A program made the translations under genes and the position numbers. A stretch of DNA of 64,000 bases from assembly GCA_963575745.1 (NCBI GenBank), contig CAUYUJ010014209.1:124711-188710 (forward strand). The letters run 5' to 3'. The notes under the pieces were generated by a model, which saw only the letters and a program-made list of their open reading frames with translations, did not search any database and had not been told where the DNA came from. Positions 43,273 to 54,961 of this stretch are shown one piece after another. The stretch's first letter is position 1, and each line of letters starts with the position of its first letter. Source of the stretch: Prorocentrum cordatum. Taxonomy: Eukaryota > Sar > Dinophyceae > Prorocentrales > Prorocentraceae.

Positions 43273-43418
43273 AGAACTATGCACATACACCGATTCTGGC
43301 CAGGCCCATCCTGAGCCCAGGATCGGTGCATACACCCGCTACCTTGGCCAGGAAGGTATATGCACCGATCCTGGGTCAAGGACGGGCCTGGCCAGGATCG
43401 GTGCATGTGCATAGCTCT
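43273..43418. mobile_element. 146-bp foldback element
   Basis: Arms of about 65 bp: AGAACTATGCACATACACCG inverted against CGGTGCATGTGCATAGCTCT, both continuing through TCNTGGCCAGGCCC and CCAGGATCGGTGCATA. The centre TACCTTGGCCAGGAAGGTA is also palindromic. No coding content. Confidence 0.85.
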
Positions 43419-43419
43419 C

Positions 43420-44165
43420 TTCGCCCGAGACGTCTTGGCTGCTGGGCGGGCCCGCCACGGCCCCAAAGGGCACCGGGAAGCCGCCGCGGAGGCCTGCAGT
43501 AAGGAGGGCACGGGGGGGCACCGGGACGTCCTCTCAAACAGTCCAGAGGTGCAGAACGACTGGCACGCGAGGCCCCCCGACGAAACGTCCAGGCCGCCCG
43601 CCAAAAACAGCCCAGCGCGCGCTCCACGGGGGAGGCCCAAGAAGGCCCCTCCAGGGACTCAAACAGGCCGGAGAGAGCCCAAGGACGCCCTCACGACGGC
43701 CCACGGTTAGCACACGAGGGACCCGGCAAGCTGGCCAGGCGGCGGCCCCAGGACTGGTCCGAGAGGCCCTGGCTGCGCAGACAGCAGAAGCCCAAACACA
43801 GCCCCAGAGCAGCTCCCAGCAACAGGCATGTGTTCCTCATTGCTTCAGTTTCCAGGCGCTTGAAGAGCCACCGCGCGCCCGGCCAGTGGAGTCCGTCCTC
43901 TTCCACTTCTCGGTGACGAGGTCCCCCCGCCCCTCGATCACCTGGCACGGGAGGGGGGGGGGGACTGGGACGAACGAGCGGGCGAACGCCGGAGACGTGC
44001 GCGCTCCTCTGGGGAGCCCCTGCGTGCCCAGCAGGGCACGGCGTGGAGGCCGTGGCCTCGGCAAGGCAGGTCGTGAGCTCGGGCACAACACGGAGCGTGC
44101 CGACCCGCGTGACGGCCACCGCTCGGTGCTCCCGGCGGCCCACGTCCGTCGCAAGCCCTGCGTGC
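43420..44165. other. No recognisable gene
   Basis: Open frames overlap on both strands without recognisable motifs. The stretch is GC-rich with a single long G run at 43952-43961. Confidence 0.55.
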
Positions 44166-44189
44166 TGATGTGCTCAGCCTGTGGGGGTA

Positions 44190-44505
44190 TCCAGGAGGAG
44201 GAGAGGGAAGAGGAGAGGAATGGCAAGGCAAGGAGGAGAAGGAGGAGGAGGAGGAGGAGGACGAGGAGGCCGAGGAGGCCGAGGAGGAGGAGGAGGAGGA
44301 GGAGGAGGAGGAGGAGGGGAGGGTGAGGAGAAGAAAAGGGAGGGAGGGAGGGAGAAGAGGAGGAGAAGGAAGAGCAGCGGAGGGAGGAGAAAGGGGGGAC
44401 GAAAGAGGAGGAGGTGGGGGAGAGGGGGAGAGAGAGGGGGAGGAGGAATTGAAGGACGGTGAGCAAAATAGGGTAACGAGGAGGAAGTGCAGCGAGAGGA
44501 GGGAG
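44190..44505. repeat. (GGA)n microsatellite
   Basis: Purine tract with GCC interruptions near 44270-44285. Confidence 0.92.
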
Positions 44506-44524
44506 TGACGGAGAATCCCGATAT

Positions 44525-44668
44525 CCTCCGTCATGATTTGTTCACGACATGGCTTCCCAGCGATCTGGACCACTTCCCTGGGACAGGCTGTCCATCCTGA
44601 GTCGTTTTCTGGCGGTCCAGGGGCCCGATGAGGGCTCCCGGAGGCCGAAAATTCGCAACAACTGTCCG
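44525..44668 (+). repeat. 183-bp TIR family, worn copy
   Basis: GTCATGATTTGTTCACGACA, GGACCACTTCCCTGGGACAG, CCATCCTGAGTCGTTTTCTG and CGGAGGCCGAAAATTCGCAA align with the full copies. Confidence 0.78.
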
Positions 44669-44749
44669 CCGTGATCCTGCTCCCAGCGAGAGGATGTCAG
44701 AGAAGGAATGTCTGTTTGCGTAGAGGCCTCCCAAATGGGCTTCGAGAAT

Positions 44750-44912
44750 ATGGGGTCGGAAGGTCGCGCCACATCGGCGATGCATCGGCGATGTATCGGC
44801 GGCGGCGGCGATGCATCGTCGACGTCGGCGTTGAGAAAGTTTGGCTCCACATCGAGCCGCATCGCCGATCCATCGGCGATGCGGCGCTACCCTCCGACCC
44901 CATCCACTCCGA
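44750..44912. mobile_element. TIR element, ATGGGGTCGGA ends, copy 2
   Basis: ATGGGGTCGGAAGG and CCTCCGACCCCAT are inverted. The interior consists of CATCGGCGATGCATCGGCGA palindromes and the phrase GAGAAAGTTTGGCTCCACAT, which is GAAGAAACTTGGGCCCCACG in copy 1. Confidence 0.78.
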
Positions 44913-44974
44913 CCCCACCTGGGAGGCCTAGATTTCTTTACAACGAAAATGAGGGGGCGAATCATAGTAGAAAT

Positions 44975-45095
44975 GAACTGTTTCTACCGACGGGGACGCC
45001 TGTCCCAAGGCGGCTGGGAAGTTCATACCCCAACGGTGGCAGGAGGGGGCACGACCTTTCCAGCCGCCCTGGGACAGGCGTCCGCGATGGCGGGC
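44975..45095. mobile_element. Foldback element, diverged relative of 62955-63118
   Basis: GACGGGGACGCCTGTCCCAA and GGCGGCTGGGAAGTTCATAC are inverted against CCTTTCCAGCCGCCCTGGGA and CAGGCGTCCGCG. The same core words occur in the 63-kb palindrome. Confidence 0.8.
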
Positions 45096-45282
45096 AGAGC
45101 CACCTCGTGCCCAGCCTCGCCTCTGAGCAAAAGTGTCAGGGAAGGAAGGTCTGTGCGCAGCCTGGCCTCCGGCCCCCCCCCCCACCCCCGAGACCGGCAG
45201 AGGTTCGGCTGCACGTAAGAGCGACCCTGGGCAAGAGTGACCTTTGGCCCGCGGCTTCTTCGGGGGCCCGAGGGGCCAACAC

Positions 45283-45442
45283 CTCCCCCCTCCTCCCCCT
45301 CCTCCTCCTCCCTCCTCCTCCTCCTCCTCCTCCTCCTCCTCTCCTCCTCCTCCTCCTCCTCCTCCTCCTCCTCCTCCTCCTCCTCCTCCTCCTCCTCCTC
45401 CTCCTCCTCCTCCTCCTCCTCCTCCTCCTCCTCCCTCCTCCT

Positions 45443-45473
<31 letters not shown>

Positions 45474-45515
45474 TCCTCCTCCTCCTCCTCCTCCCCTCCT
45501 CCTCCTCCTCCCCCC
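45283..45515. repeat. (CCT)n microsatellite
   Basis: More than 200 bp of CCT with short C-run interruptions. Confidence 0.95.
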
Positions 45516-45794
45516 CCCACCCCCGAGACTGGCAGAGGTGCTGCGGTCCCCACCCGCTCGCCCCCGCGCGCTCGAGCCCGCGGCAGGCCTGCCGGGCCGC
45601 CCCCCCCCCCCCCAGCGGGCCTCGGCGGCGCGCCTGCGGGCAGGCGCTCGGCGGGCGAGGGGGACGCGCGCGGGCGGGCAGCAAACCCGCGCTGCGGGCA
45701 CCACAAAGTCACGGCGGGCGTTTTTGTTCCCCCACATCCAGAGTGGGGTTCTCGTTTCCTCTGGACACCCCGCGCAGGAGCACGCAGGAACACA

Positions 45795-46640
45795 GACTCA
45801 CTCACCCACTCACTCATCATCTGCATCATCTTCAGCATCATCATCACTCAGTCAGGTATTCACTCACTCACTCACTCACTCACCCTCATTCGCTAGCTTG
45901 AGTATGAGGGAAGTATAGGCGGGAGGCTCGTCTGTGAGTGAACTGCGAGGAAGTCTCAGGCGGGAGCGCTCCCCCTATGGGGCCCGCACTTCATGTGTTT
46001 AATCCGAGCGGGTCATCCTCATCCCTGTAACTGTCGTCACATTTGGGTTCCTGAGGCCTGAATGCGGGGGAAGTATCAGGCGGGAGCCTCGTCGGTGAGT
46101 GAACTGTGAGGAAGTCTCAGGCGAGAGCGCTCTCCCTATGGGGCCTGCATTTCATGTTCTTACCCGACAGGTCACCCTCATCCCTGTACCCGTCGCCACT
46201 TTTGGGTTCCTGAGGCCTAAATATGGGCGAACTATCAAGCGGTAGCCTCGTCTGTGAGTGAACTGTGAGGAAGTCTCAGGCGGGAGCCCCTTCCCTAGTG
46301 GGCCCACACTTCATGTTTTCAATCCGAGCGGGTCATCCTCATCCCTGTAACCGTCGTCACTTTTGGGCTCCCGGGCCTTGAATATGGGGGAAGTATCAAG
46401 CGGGGAACCTCGTCTGTGAGTGGACTGTGAGGGAGTCTCAGGCGGGAGCCCCCCCCTTATGGGGCCCGCACTTCATGTTTTTCATCCGAGAGGGTCATCC
46501 TCTTCCCTGTAACCGTCGCCACTTTTGGGCTCCCGAGACCTGAATACGGAGGAAGTATCAGGCAGGCGGGGAGCCTCGTCTGTGAGTGAACTGTGAGGAA
46601 GTCTCAGGCGGGAGCCCCCTCTCTATGCGCTCCTCAGAGG
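45795..46640. repeat. (ACTC)n then ~160-bp tandem array, about 4.5 units
   Basis: ACTC units to 45890. The long units then repeat GTGAACTGTGAGGAAGTCTC, ATGGGGCCCGCACTTCATGT, GGGTCATCCTCATCCCTGTA and GGAAGTATCAGGCGGGAGCC. AACTGNGAGG falls at 45941, 46102, 46261, 46423 (variant) and 46589. 46640-47080 has no recognised gene. Confidence 0.9.
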
Positions 46641-47079
46641 GCGATTCGCCCGACCCATCAGGTGTGGCGGAAGAGGAAGAACAGGAGGTGAGGACGACGA
46701 CGGCGGCAAGGGGAGGCGGGCGGGCAGGAGGGCGAGGCAAGGGCAACGCGGGGAGCGGGTGAGGGCCCTGCGCCAGGGCGAGAATGATACTCACGCAGAG
46801 AAGAGAATAAGGGCGCCTCACTAATCACGAGGACGACAGTGAAGGTTATATCCAGATTAGCCGAAAGGATTTTCATGCGGGGTCTTTCCGTCGGAGTAAT
46901 TGTTTTTTTCCCGCGGCTTTGCAGCCACGGGGAGCCTTCCAGCAGCTTCGCCTCGCCGAGGGCTTTCTGGTGGTGCCCGGATCTTTTCGAACGGCCGCCA
47001 TAGGGCCGAGCTATGACCCTAAAACTCTGGGCGCCCCCTCGTGACGAAAGAATCACGGCGGACGGTTTTTCCTTGTTTT

Positions 47080-47192
47080 CAGCCACGGGGGGCCCTCGCC
47101 GGGCCCAAGGACCGTCCAAAAACTATTCAGGATGAAACACCGGTCCTGGGTTAGGGGTCCAGACCTCTGGGTAACCACGTCAGATGTCTGAG
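47080..47192 (-). repeat. 183-bp TIR family, inverted worn copy
   Basis: CCCTCGCCGGGCCCAAGGAC, CGTCCAAAAACTATTCAGGA, ACCGGTCCTGGG and GGTCCAGACCTCTGGG are the family's reverse complement. Confidence 0.78.
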
Positions 47193-47439
47193 TCCATATA
47201 CAGACTCGCGGGCCAGGCCCCTTGGCCGCGAGCCCACGGATACGGGGCGCTTTTCGCGGATGCCCCGCGCGAGCAGTATGTGATCGCGTATCTACAGGAT
47301 CGCGCCCTTCATCCAGACCGCGAGGGCGTGGATATGGACATGTTCACCGCCAGTGCAGGACGAGGAGACGGAGGCCAGGTCCGCGCCATCGGGCGCGCGA
47401 GGGGCGCGCTCGCTTCGCCAGCGGGCGATCAAGGCCACC

Positions 47440-47800
47440 CGCATGTTGGAAACGAGCCGGCCTCCGTCCTTGTAGCTGCTGTGAACCTCAGGGTCGAATG
47501 TGCGCAACGGCGCTGGGGCGAGAGCCGCAATTTGGAAACGAACCGGCCTCCATCCATGTCGCTGTTGGAAACCATTGTAAAGTGAATGTGCGCGGCGCTG
47601 AGGCGAGAGCCGCACTTTGAAAAACGAAACGGCCTCCACTTCAGCTGCTGAAGTTGTTTAGAACGAGTGTGCGCAGCACTCCGCCGAGAGCCGCACATGG
47701 AAGCCAACGGCCCTCTAGCCTTGTTACTGATGGACACTTTGAAAACGAATGTGCGCGGCGTTGATTCGAGAACCGCATGTTAGAAACCACCAACCATCCG
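47440..47800. repeat. ~84-bp tandem array, site 2 of 3
   Basis: GTGCGCNGC cores at about 47500, 47587, 47668 and 47750, with GAGCCGCANTTTGGAAACGA following each. Homologous to 28800-29120. Confidence 0.86.
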
Positions 47801-49640
47801 TCCTTGTATCTGCTGGCGCTTGCTTTAACTTTAGGATGCTGCAGTGTCAGCCTACGGGCACGTCTGGTGGTGCAACAGGGGGAGTTGCGTATAAAGAAGA
47901 CAAACGAAGGAGAAGGAGGAAGAAGGGGAGGAGAGGGAGCAGGAGGAGAAGAATTAGCACCCTGGCCCCTCGATCACCTGCCACACGGTCTTCAGCCGCG
48001 CGTCGTAGCACATGTGCCCCGACAGCTGGGCCTCTCCACGCTAGGGGCTCGCGAGGAAGGAGGGAGAGGAATTTCTGGATTAAAAGAGGCTCAGGGGAAC
48101 ACACATAAATCGGCACCAAGTCCAAGATTCCCCAGATGTTTGTCGATATGTCCTGAATGTTCCTCTTCCCCTCAATTTCCTGTATGCTATATGCTTCGAA
48201 ATTTGATTCGAATACACGTTTATGTGTGTGTTCGCGCAGATCACCCCTCCTGAGGACAAGCAAATTCTGGATTGCAGGGCCGGTGGAACAACAAGCCTGT
48301 AAACGAAAAGTGGAGCGCAGCTCGCAGAGTAACTACCAGCAGACCAGAAGATCTGCGCGACGGGTGAAGGTGACCACAAAGGCGTAGCAAACTAATGAGC
48401 ACATCGCGCTGCAACACGACACAGGAACGCTGGGAGGGGGAGGGAGGGAGGGAGGAAGGGGGAAGAATGGTCCGATCTGTCGAGGCTCGACCAAGACCTC
48501 AGGACCCATTCCCCTCAGGATCCGATTCTCAAGGAAAACGCCACAGCTCCTGGCAGGACTGACGAATCGAAGAACGGCCGCACGAGCGGCGAGAGGGAAA
48601 GAAGGACTAGCTCGATCGGGATAGCGACAAAGCGTATATTCAAAAAGGTCAGGGCGGGGGGGGGGCACAGAACTCCGTGCGGCGTGGGTAGAGAACGCGA
48701 ATGCCAAATCTGCTTCTCTAAGCGCCTTCTGGTTGGCGGGGATGGAATGCTCCACGATCCTCTCGATGTCCTCAGTCGGGGCCGCCGGGATCGAAGCGAC
48801 CGCTCTTACCCGAAAGCTGTCAGAGTCACGCTCGGCTCCTGGTCGGGAACGGTGGAAGCACCAGGTCAACTCGCGCAGAAGGGGGAAGCGGAAGGAAGCG
48901 CGCCCCAAACAGTCAGAGACTGGCCCCAATTCAGGGGGGGGCGGTACGCTGCGTGCAGGCAGGCGGGCCCGCCTACGGCAGCTGGCAAAACAAGTAAATA
49001 TCAGACATGTGGCCTCGACTGCTCCTTCTGCTACTGCGACAGCCGGTTTGAAGACAGTTGAAACCGTCAAGGGGGGGAGGAAGGACGCACGAGAGCAGAG
49101 AGGGACGCACGACGAGCGGGGACGAGAGGCCGAGGAAATTGAGAGGGAGGGACGAACGACGAGAGGGACGACGGAGGACACGCCTGGGCCCGACACCATC
49201 CGGGAACACGCGATCGACACACGATGAACCCCGTAGGGGCCCCGCGATGGGCATCGACTCGGCCAACGGGGGCCTCGGCAACCCCTCTCGCTGCTCCCCA
49301 CGCACTCCTCCCGCTCTCCATTCCTTCCCTGCCCCCCGCCCTCCCGTGCGTCGTTCCCCCCCCCATCCCGCTTCCACATCTGCTCCCCTCCTGGCCCGGG
49401 GCAAACCAGGCCGAAGGAGCATCAAACTACGGTACATCCACCGCCGTCGCTGGCACCGCCCTTCCACTCTCGTATTCTTTTGTGTGTCCATGTGTTCCCC
49501 TGCACCCCGCGTCCATATGATACTTCAGCCCTCCTCCCCTCACCGTCTGCGCATCCCGTCCCTCCTTGCCGTCCCCCTGACCAACCCCCTTCTCCATGTC
49601 GCGTCCATTCGAATATCTGCCTTCCCTTCCCTGCTCCCCA
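47800..49640. other. No recognisable gene
   Basis: Open frames without motifs on both strands. Some GGGAGG and GGACGA repetition occurs near 48430-48460 and 49080-49180. Confidence 0.55.
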
Positions 49641-49649
49641 CTGAGCTTC

Positions 49650-50100
49650 CACTGTCTCCCTTTCCACTCTCGAGCCCCCCCTCCTCAGGACCTCATTTCC
49701 CTCGCCGCCTTCCCCGACGCCTCCCATCCAAGCCACTCCCCACACCCTCCCCCGTCGTCCCCCTTGGGTCCCTCCTCCCTTCCGTTTCAAAGGCCATGTG
49801 CCCCCTTCCAACTCCACCCCACCACCACCACCGCGTCCCCAACCACGGTCACTGGCCCCCGTCCATTCCCCCACATATTTCCCCAGCCCGCGCTTCCCCG
49901 TACCATTCCCTTCCCCCATCTTCCGTCAACCCTTCGCCCATTCACCCCACCGTCCTGCACTCCACCCCTACCCGCACACTCCCCGCCCCTCTCCTCCCAG
50001 TCCTCCATCTCTTAATCCTCCTCCTCCTCCTCATCCTCATCATCCTCCTCCTTCTCCTTTTCCTTCTCCTCCTCCTCCTCCTCCTCCTCACCCTGCTCCG
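49650..50100 (+). repeat. Left arm of a ~0.5-kb inverted repeat
   Basis: Phrases here recur reverse-complemented at 57905-58360 in the opposite order: TTCCACTCTCGAGCCCCC, CCTCGCCGCCTTCCCC, AAGCCACTCCCCACACCCTC, CCGCGCTTCCCC, CCCCGCCCCTCTCCTCCCA. The arm ends in a CCT/CTT tract. Repetition is degenerate, about one mismatch every few bases in places. Confidence 0.82.
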
Positions 50101-50139
50101 ACGCCTCACCCTGTCTTCCCTGCTTTCTCTATCTCTCTC

Positions 50140-50318
50140 TGTCTCGTTCTCGCCCGCCCTGGTCCTGCATATTACCACCCACCCTCTTGCACCTCTCAGT
50201 TCTCACCGTGTGACGCACTGTTGCCATTTCCCGTGCTCGAGCGTGTCATCCGGGTCCGTGCTTGCCCACGCGACACTCACAACAAGGTCGGTGGTCGCCA
50301 TAGCCAGTGACGAATAAC
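50140..50318 (+). repeat. Direct repeat on the left of the RT-like region
   Basis: Matches 55665-55847: CTCGCCCGCCCT, CCTCTTGCACC, TTTCCCGTGCTCGAGCGT, GGGTCCGTGCTTGCCCACGC, GGTGGTCGCCATAGCC and GAATAACGC occur in the same order and spacing. Confidence 0.85.
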
Positions 50319-50319
50319 G

Positions 50320-52820
50320 CTGGTGATGACTTTCTCACCTTCTGGGTCAACTCGGCTTCGGCGACGGCAATTCAGAGTTCGAGCGCCGTCTACCGTGACG
50401 GGGTGCTTTCATTCAATGTCCTTCCATCGTCGTATCAATGCTCAGGGAGCAGCAGCGCTACACATCCTGTATCCACGTTCGCTGGCAGGAATGACATGGG
50501 ACATCTCACTCCAGGACGGCAACGCAGAGCGACTTCGTCAACTTCTCGGCCCACGAGTGCAATGGCTAGCACACTTTAACCAAGCATCCCGATGATACTG
50601 CGAATGTGTCCATGGCCTCATCCGCAGCATGCACCAGTCGTCCATGGCGGCGGAAAAGGAGGAGACGATCAGGGAGGACGAGACGTTGACGTTGCGGATC
50701 CAGAGGACCACCCAGGAGGAGCTCAGGTACCTGGCGATGATGAACGGTGACGGGTGTCAGAGCGACTTCGGCCACATCGACTCGCACGAGAACCAAATGT
50801 GGTCGACGTCGTCGAACGATCGATCGTTTGTCGTCGGTCTCGTAGCCTCTGGGGAGGCTAGGGAGCGCCTCGTGGTCCGATGGCCGCTCAGGCTTCGACA
50901 CCTCAAAAACCAAACGTCGTATACGCAGTAAGTCAGGACACGCTGTGCTGTTCACCTCATGTCTCCCGAGAAAGGGCCTCGAGCTGAATACGCCAATGGG
51001 TTTGTTCTCAGCGGTGTCGCCGACATTTTTCGCCAGTGTCAGCGGCGAGGCGGCGAAATCCGCTCCAGCGAGAAGCTAGATAGGGGCACAAACTAGCGAA
51101 GTGGCCAGCGAGCAAGGAGGGAATGGGGACGGCCGAGAGGAAGAAGGGACGCTCAGACGCCGAAGAGCTCGACGATGAGCAGCCGGGCGGGCAGCAGCAG
51201 CCAGGCGCGCAGGGCCAGGGCGCGGTGGGCGGCCCTGGCGAACCAGCGGTGTCACCGACATGCGAGTCCCCGATGAGTCAGTCCTCTCTCGTTTCTGCCC
51301 GAGTATGCTGCAGGCCCGTCGAGGCCGGCGTTCGGGCCACTGCGGGAAGTCTACCTGTGGAGCGTCGTCCGCTTCACACTCGCCGTCCTTGCCATCCCAC
51401 GCGTCCGATGGCTGCAGGCCCAGCGACGGGTCCCAACGTGGGCCCGACCGGCCCTGACCGGGGCAGCTCCCGGCCTTCGAGCAGCCTTGGCAGACGGAGG
51501 CCCGTGCAGTGGTGTACGTCCTGGGCAGCTATGGAGGCGTGCACATCGGGAAGGCACTCCTGCGCGAGACGCCCCCCTCCCCCGGGCTGCTGGGCCGTGT
51601 GGCCGCACATGTACGTGCTGTACTTCATCCGCGAGTCGGCCCAGGCCGCCGCCCGTCTCCGAGTTCTACGGCGGAATCTTGGCTCCGTGGTCGTTCCTCT
51701 CCGTCCTGCTACGTAGGACAGAGCGCGCCAGCCTTCACTATCTACGAGGCCATGGCAATCAGGCGGTTCAGCCCGAAGTGCAATCAGTGTGACGCCATGG
51801 AGTACGAGGCCATCAGCAGGGCGCGTGGGGCTGGCCAGCTCCATGCCATGGAGAAGACTGGCCGAGCCCAACGCCGCCGACCCCCGTCGTGGAGACGTGG
51901 ACCCCGAGCGGTCACCAGTGCACCAGCATGGACGGCAACGTTCCCCATCGCAGCCAGCGGGCATAGACTACAGGATGCCGAGCAGAAGGTCGCCTCAACT
52001 TACCCTGGGGCACTGTCGGAAGCGGCGCCAAACGTGGTCCTCCACCAGCTGCAGATCCGTGAACACCACTACCCCACGCGTGGGATCGGACCGCTGTGGC
52101 TATTTGAAGGCCGTAGGTTGGGCCTCTTGCTTGCCTTCCTCGCTGCGAAATGGAAAGACCTGCGCATGTTCGTGCATTGGAGCCGCCTGGAAGTGGGAGC
52201 CCACCTCTATTTGGCAGCTTCGATGGCTAGTTTTTTCTCAGGCCATTCCACCGTCTGCGCATGGCCATGCATCACATTGACCTACATGTACGCCGACTCC
52301 GCCTACCCAGCGCCAGACGCCCATCCCTCCTACCACCATCAATGTTTCAGGCGGCTGAGTACCGCAGGTGGGTGAGTTCTACTACCACGTCAATGACGAA
52401 GACAATGAAGTTCGCCCTGACATGTGAGGTGTACTTGCAGCCACCACCTACGGTCTACGCCAAGAACCCAGGCTGGAAGGATCGTGTCTCGGCGAGCCGC
52501 TTCTGCGCGGACTACACCTCGCAGGAGCTGCCGCACCCGCCCGAGGGGCCGCCGTCGTCCCCGTGGCGCCTCCGACGCCTGGACGGGCCATGGCGGCTAC
52601 CGGTGTGGCATCGCCCACATCGAGCGCTACGCGAGGCACGTGCGGCTCTCAGTGTGGGCAACCAAGGCACGCATACCTCAACGCGTGCTCCGTCGTGGCT
52701 TTCGGCATCTCAGCCAGTGGATCACCCACCGCTGAATCGTGCCAGAGGCCCCGCCCGCCGGGCAGGAAGCAGAGCTAGGCATAGCGAACAGCCGGGGTGA
52801 GTCCAACGAGTGCGGGATCC
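50320..52820 (+). other. Upstream part of the RT-like element, frames broken
   Basis: Plus-strand fragments such as WPHMYVLYFIRESAQAAARL (51608), YEAMAIRRFSPKCNQCDAME (51742) and GYRCGIAHIERYARHVRLSV (52600) read like ordinary protein, but they lie in different frames. I recognise no domain. It could be the 5' coding region of the pseudogene that follows. Confidence 0.35.
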
Positions 52821-52821
52821 T

Positions 52822-54136
52822 CGCGGACGACAAGGAGTGAGACGAGGTCTGGACGTGCGACGGCTGTGGCATGATGAGGTACCTCCACCAGCTCGCGATG
52901 GCGGACCCCGACTGGACCCTGCGGTCAGACACGTCTCCGCGAGGCGCGGCTGTGTGGATGCGGGGCCGCGCAGTGGCTGCACTGCCGCCTTGGCTCCGCA
53001 CGCCACGCCTCCTGCCACCACCGTCGGCGGACGAGCAGCCGCCGCATGTCTCCCCCACAGTCACACAAAAATGCTTATCTCCCCGAGGCGAGAGCACGTG
53101 TCACACACAGTTCCATCGTTGCCTCCGTCGCGTCATCAATTGTTCGCAAGCCCCATAGGGCTTAGGGCGTTCGAATGACTGGCCGAGCAGTTCGTGATTT
53201 CCTTTCGCGGAGTGCACTCAGTTCCAGGGTGTTTAACACTAACCAGGCCGCTGATGAAATCCGTCGTCTCCGTCGCTCTCCGATGCTCGCTGTGTAGTTC
53301 TGAGCGAAACATTGTTGTAACGGATGCGGACCTGGCATTTGAGAAGTGTAGTGCGTCGGCGGTCTCTGAAGCATGGTCAGGGGTCGCATATGAAGTTGCT
53401 CGAAGGCTCGGGGTGGACGCCACCCTCGCAAAGCAGGCTCACACCCCTGAGACCAGGTCCTGGACGAGTTCAACCCACCATGGATGGTGTAAGATTTCGG
53501 TGCTTGGCGTGCACCAAGCGTTAGTCGTTTTCTCCTGGATATCCCTGGTGTTCTTGGGTGGTATCATGTGTTAGATGCGGGGACTCCCCATAGGAGGTGC
53601 ACTATCAGGGGTGGCTTTCTCGGTGCTCACGTGCTGGATTGAACAGCAGACTCAATGTGATGAGGCTCGGCTGGGCGCTGCTGGCTTTCGACAGCTTCCT
53701 GGGCAGGATGGGCTCCCCCTTGGACAACGTCTGCACATGGATGACATCATCGGCATGAGTACACTCTACTGCCGTGCTTGAGCATGCATTGCCGGTAGTC
53801 CCGCTGCAGCAAGCGAGGGCCCAACGGAGCCGTGTTATCCGAGTGGATCTGGAGCTCCGAGCGGCAGGCCCCAAAGTCATGACCTTCCCCATGAGCCCGA
53901 AGCGATCCTGGCCGTCAGGAGATGTGGATGCTCGTCCCCGTGCTGATAGCATTGCGTGGCCTGGCCAGCCCCCACGAAGGTTTGCCGTGGTGGTATCTTT
54001 GGTTACTGGCAGGCTTGCTCGGGCCCAGTATCTGAATCTCTCTATTGGGTTTGGAATCCTTATTCCTGCTGGGCTACACCATAGATATCATCCTTACCGC
54101 TGCCCACGCTGCCCCGCGGAGTGTGTCTGCTGAAAG
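52822..54136 (+). pseudogene. RT-like gene of an unusual family, one in-frame stop and frameshifts
   Basis: A possible zinc ribbon, DEVWTCDGCGMMRYLHQLAM, lies near 52840-52900. RT motifs follow. Motif A is VVTDADLAFEKCSASAVSEA at about 53314-53373, with an Asp pair and the usual aromatic spacing. Motif B is MRGLPIGGALSGVAFSV at 53575. Motif C is RLHMDDIIGMSTLYCRA, with DD at 53740-53745. Motifs A, B and C share one frame, interrupted only by a TAG at 53572-53574 between A and B. A frameshift near 53775 leads to VLEHALPVVPLQQARAQ and VVVSLVTGRLARAQYLNLSI. Another near 54045 leads to LESLFLLGYTIDIILTAAHA. The GLPIGG-xLS motif and MDD box suggest RT-like polymerase, but the sequence is far from the LINE and DIRS enzymes here. 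The family assignment is inference. Confidence 0.62.
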
Positions 54137-54226
54137 GGTGCGAGCAGTCTTGCGAGTTTGGCGATACCACATTCGACACTCCACCTCCACGTCATCACAC
54201 ACCGTGGGTAAAGGATATGATCGCCG

Positions 54227-54961
54227 TTGGTGCAACGAGCCGTGGAGCGGCAATCGTGGCTACGACAAGAACTACGACCAAGCTCGAGACCGGACCGTGA
54301 CCGTCGGGACCGCCATGAGAAGCGTAATGAACACTGGGACGAATACCGTGATGACCGTTGCCGCCGTGATCGGCGAAACCGCACGGACTGCGGCTCCAAC
54401 CGTGATCGTGACCGTAAGCGCGACCGTGATCGCCGGGGCGTCAGCAGCGACCGAGACCGCCGCTCAGAGGGCTCGAGTGGCCACTACGACAAGCATGAGA
54501 TCGAGACCCTTCGCAATGAGCTCGAGTCCAAGGACAACGAGTACGCCGCCGCCTTCCTTCATGAGGCGTGCCGTGAGCGCGAGCTGGAGCTCCGCAAACA
54601 AAGGGAGTACTTAGCGTCGGCGCTCAAGCTGGCCTTCACCAACCAGACAGAGGAGCTACGCAAGGCAGTGGCACCCGACTACTGCTCCCCTGCATCACCT
54701 GCTCGTTCAATGTCCGCGATGCGCACAGAGGTGAAACTTCCTGCCAAGGGCACCCGTGAAGATAGCCAGGCCCACGCTCCGAAACGGTGGCGAGCGACAG
54801 GCACACCACGGCTGGCCAACAAGATCATCCTCGCGCGTGCCCCCCGCAAGCAGCTCCCAGGCTCCCACACGGACAAGGCTTCGATGCTCGTGCTATGCTG
54901 TCCTGGGGAAGTTTGGCTGAGTGTTTTCCGCCGTCGATGCTCTGAATCCCCAGGCCCCTAG
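54227..54961 (+). CDS. RD-rich, coiled-coil tail of the RT-like element
   Basis: A 244-residue frame immediately downstream. Residues 20-88 consist of RDR, DRD and RDRD repeats (DRDRKRDRDRRGVSSDRDRR). About residues 90-145 form a probable coiled coil (IETLRNELESKDNEYAAAFL, then EACRERELELRKQREYLASA). The last 90 residues are basic and P/A-rich. The arginine-aspartate repeats resemble RNA-binding linkers. It is probably a continuation of the RT-like protein displaced by frameshift and not a separate gene. 54965-55660 has no recognised gene. Confidence 0.5.
   Translation: MVQRAVERQSWLRQELRPSSRPDRDRRDRHEKRNEHWDEYRDDRCRRDRRNRTDCGSNRDRDRKRDRDRRGVSSDRDRRSEGSSGHYDKHEIETLRNELESKDNEYAAAFLHEACRERELELRKQREYLASALKLAFTNQTEELRKAVAPDYCSPASPARSMSAMRTEVKLPAKGTREDSQAHAPKRWRATGTPRLANKIILARAPRKQLPGSHTDKASMLVLCCPGEVWLSVFRRRCSESPGP

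Noticed and set aside
47184-47440. Exon-like frame IYRLAGQAPWPRAHGYGALF
   Set aside because: Reads like protein over about 70 codons but has no recognised family, splice sites or homologous neighbour; too weak to list.
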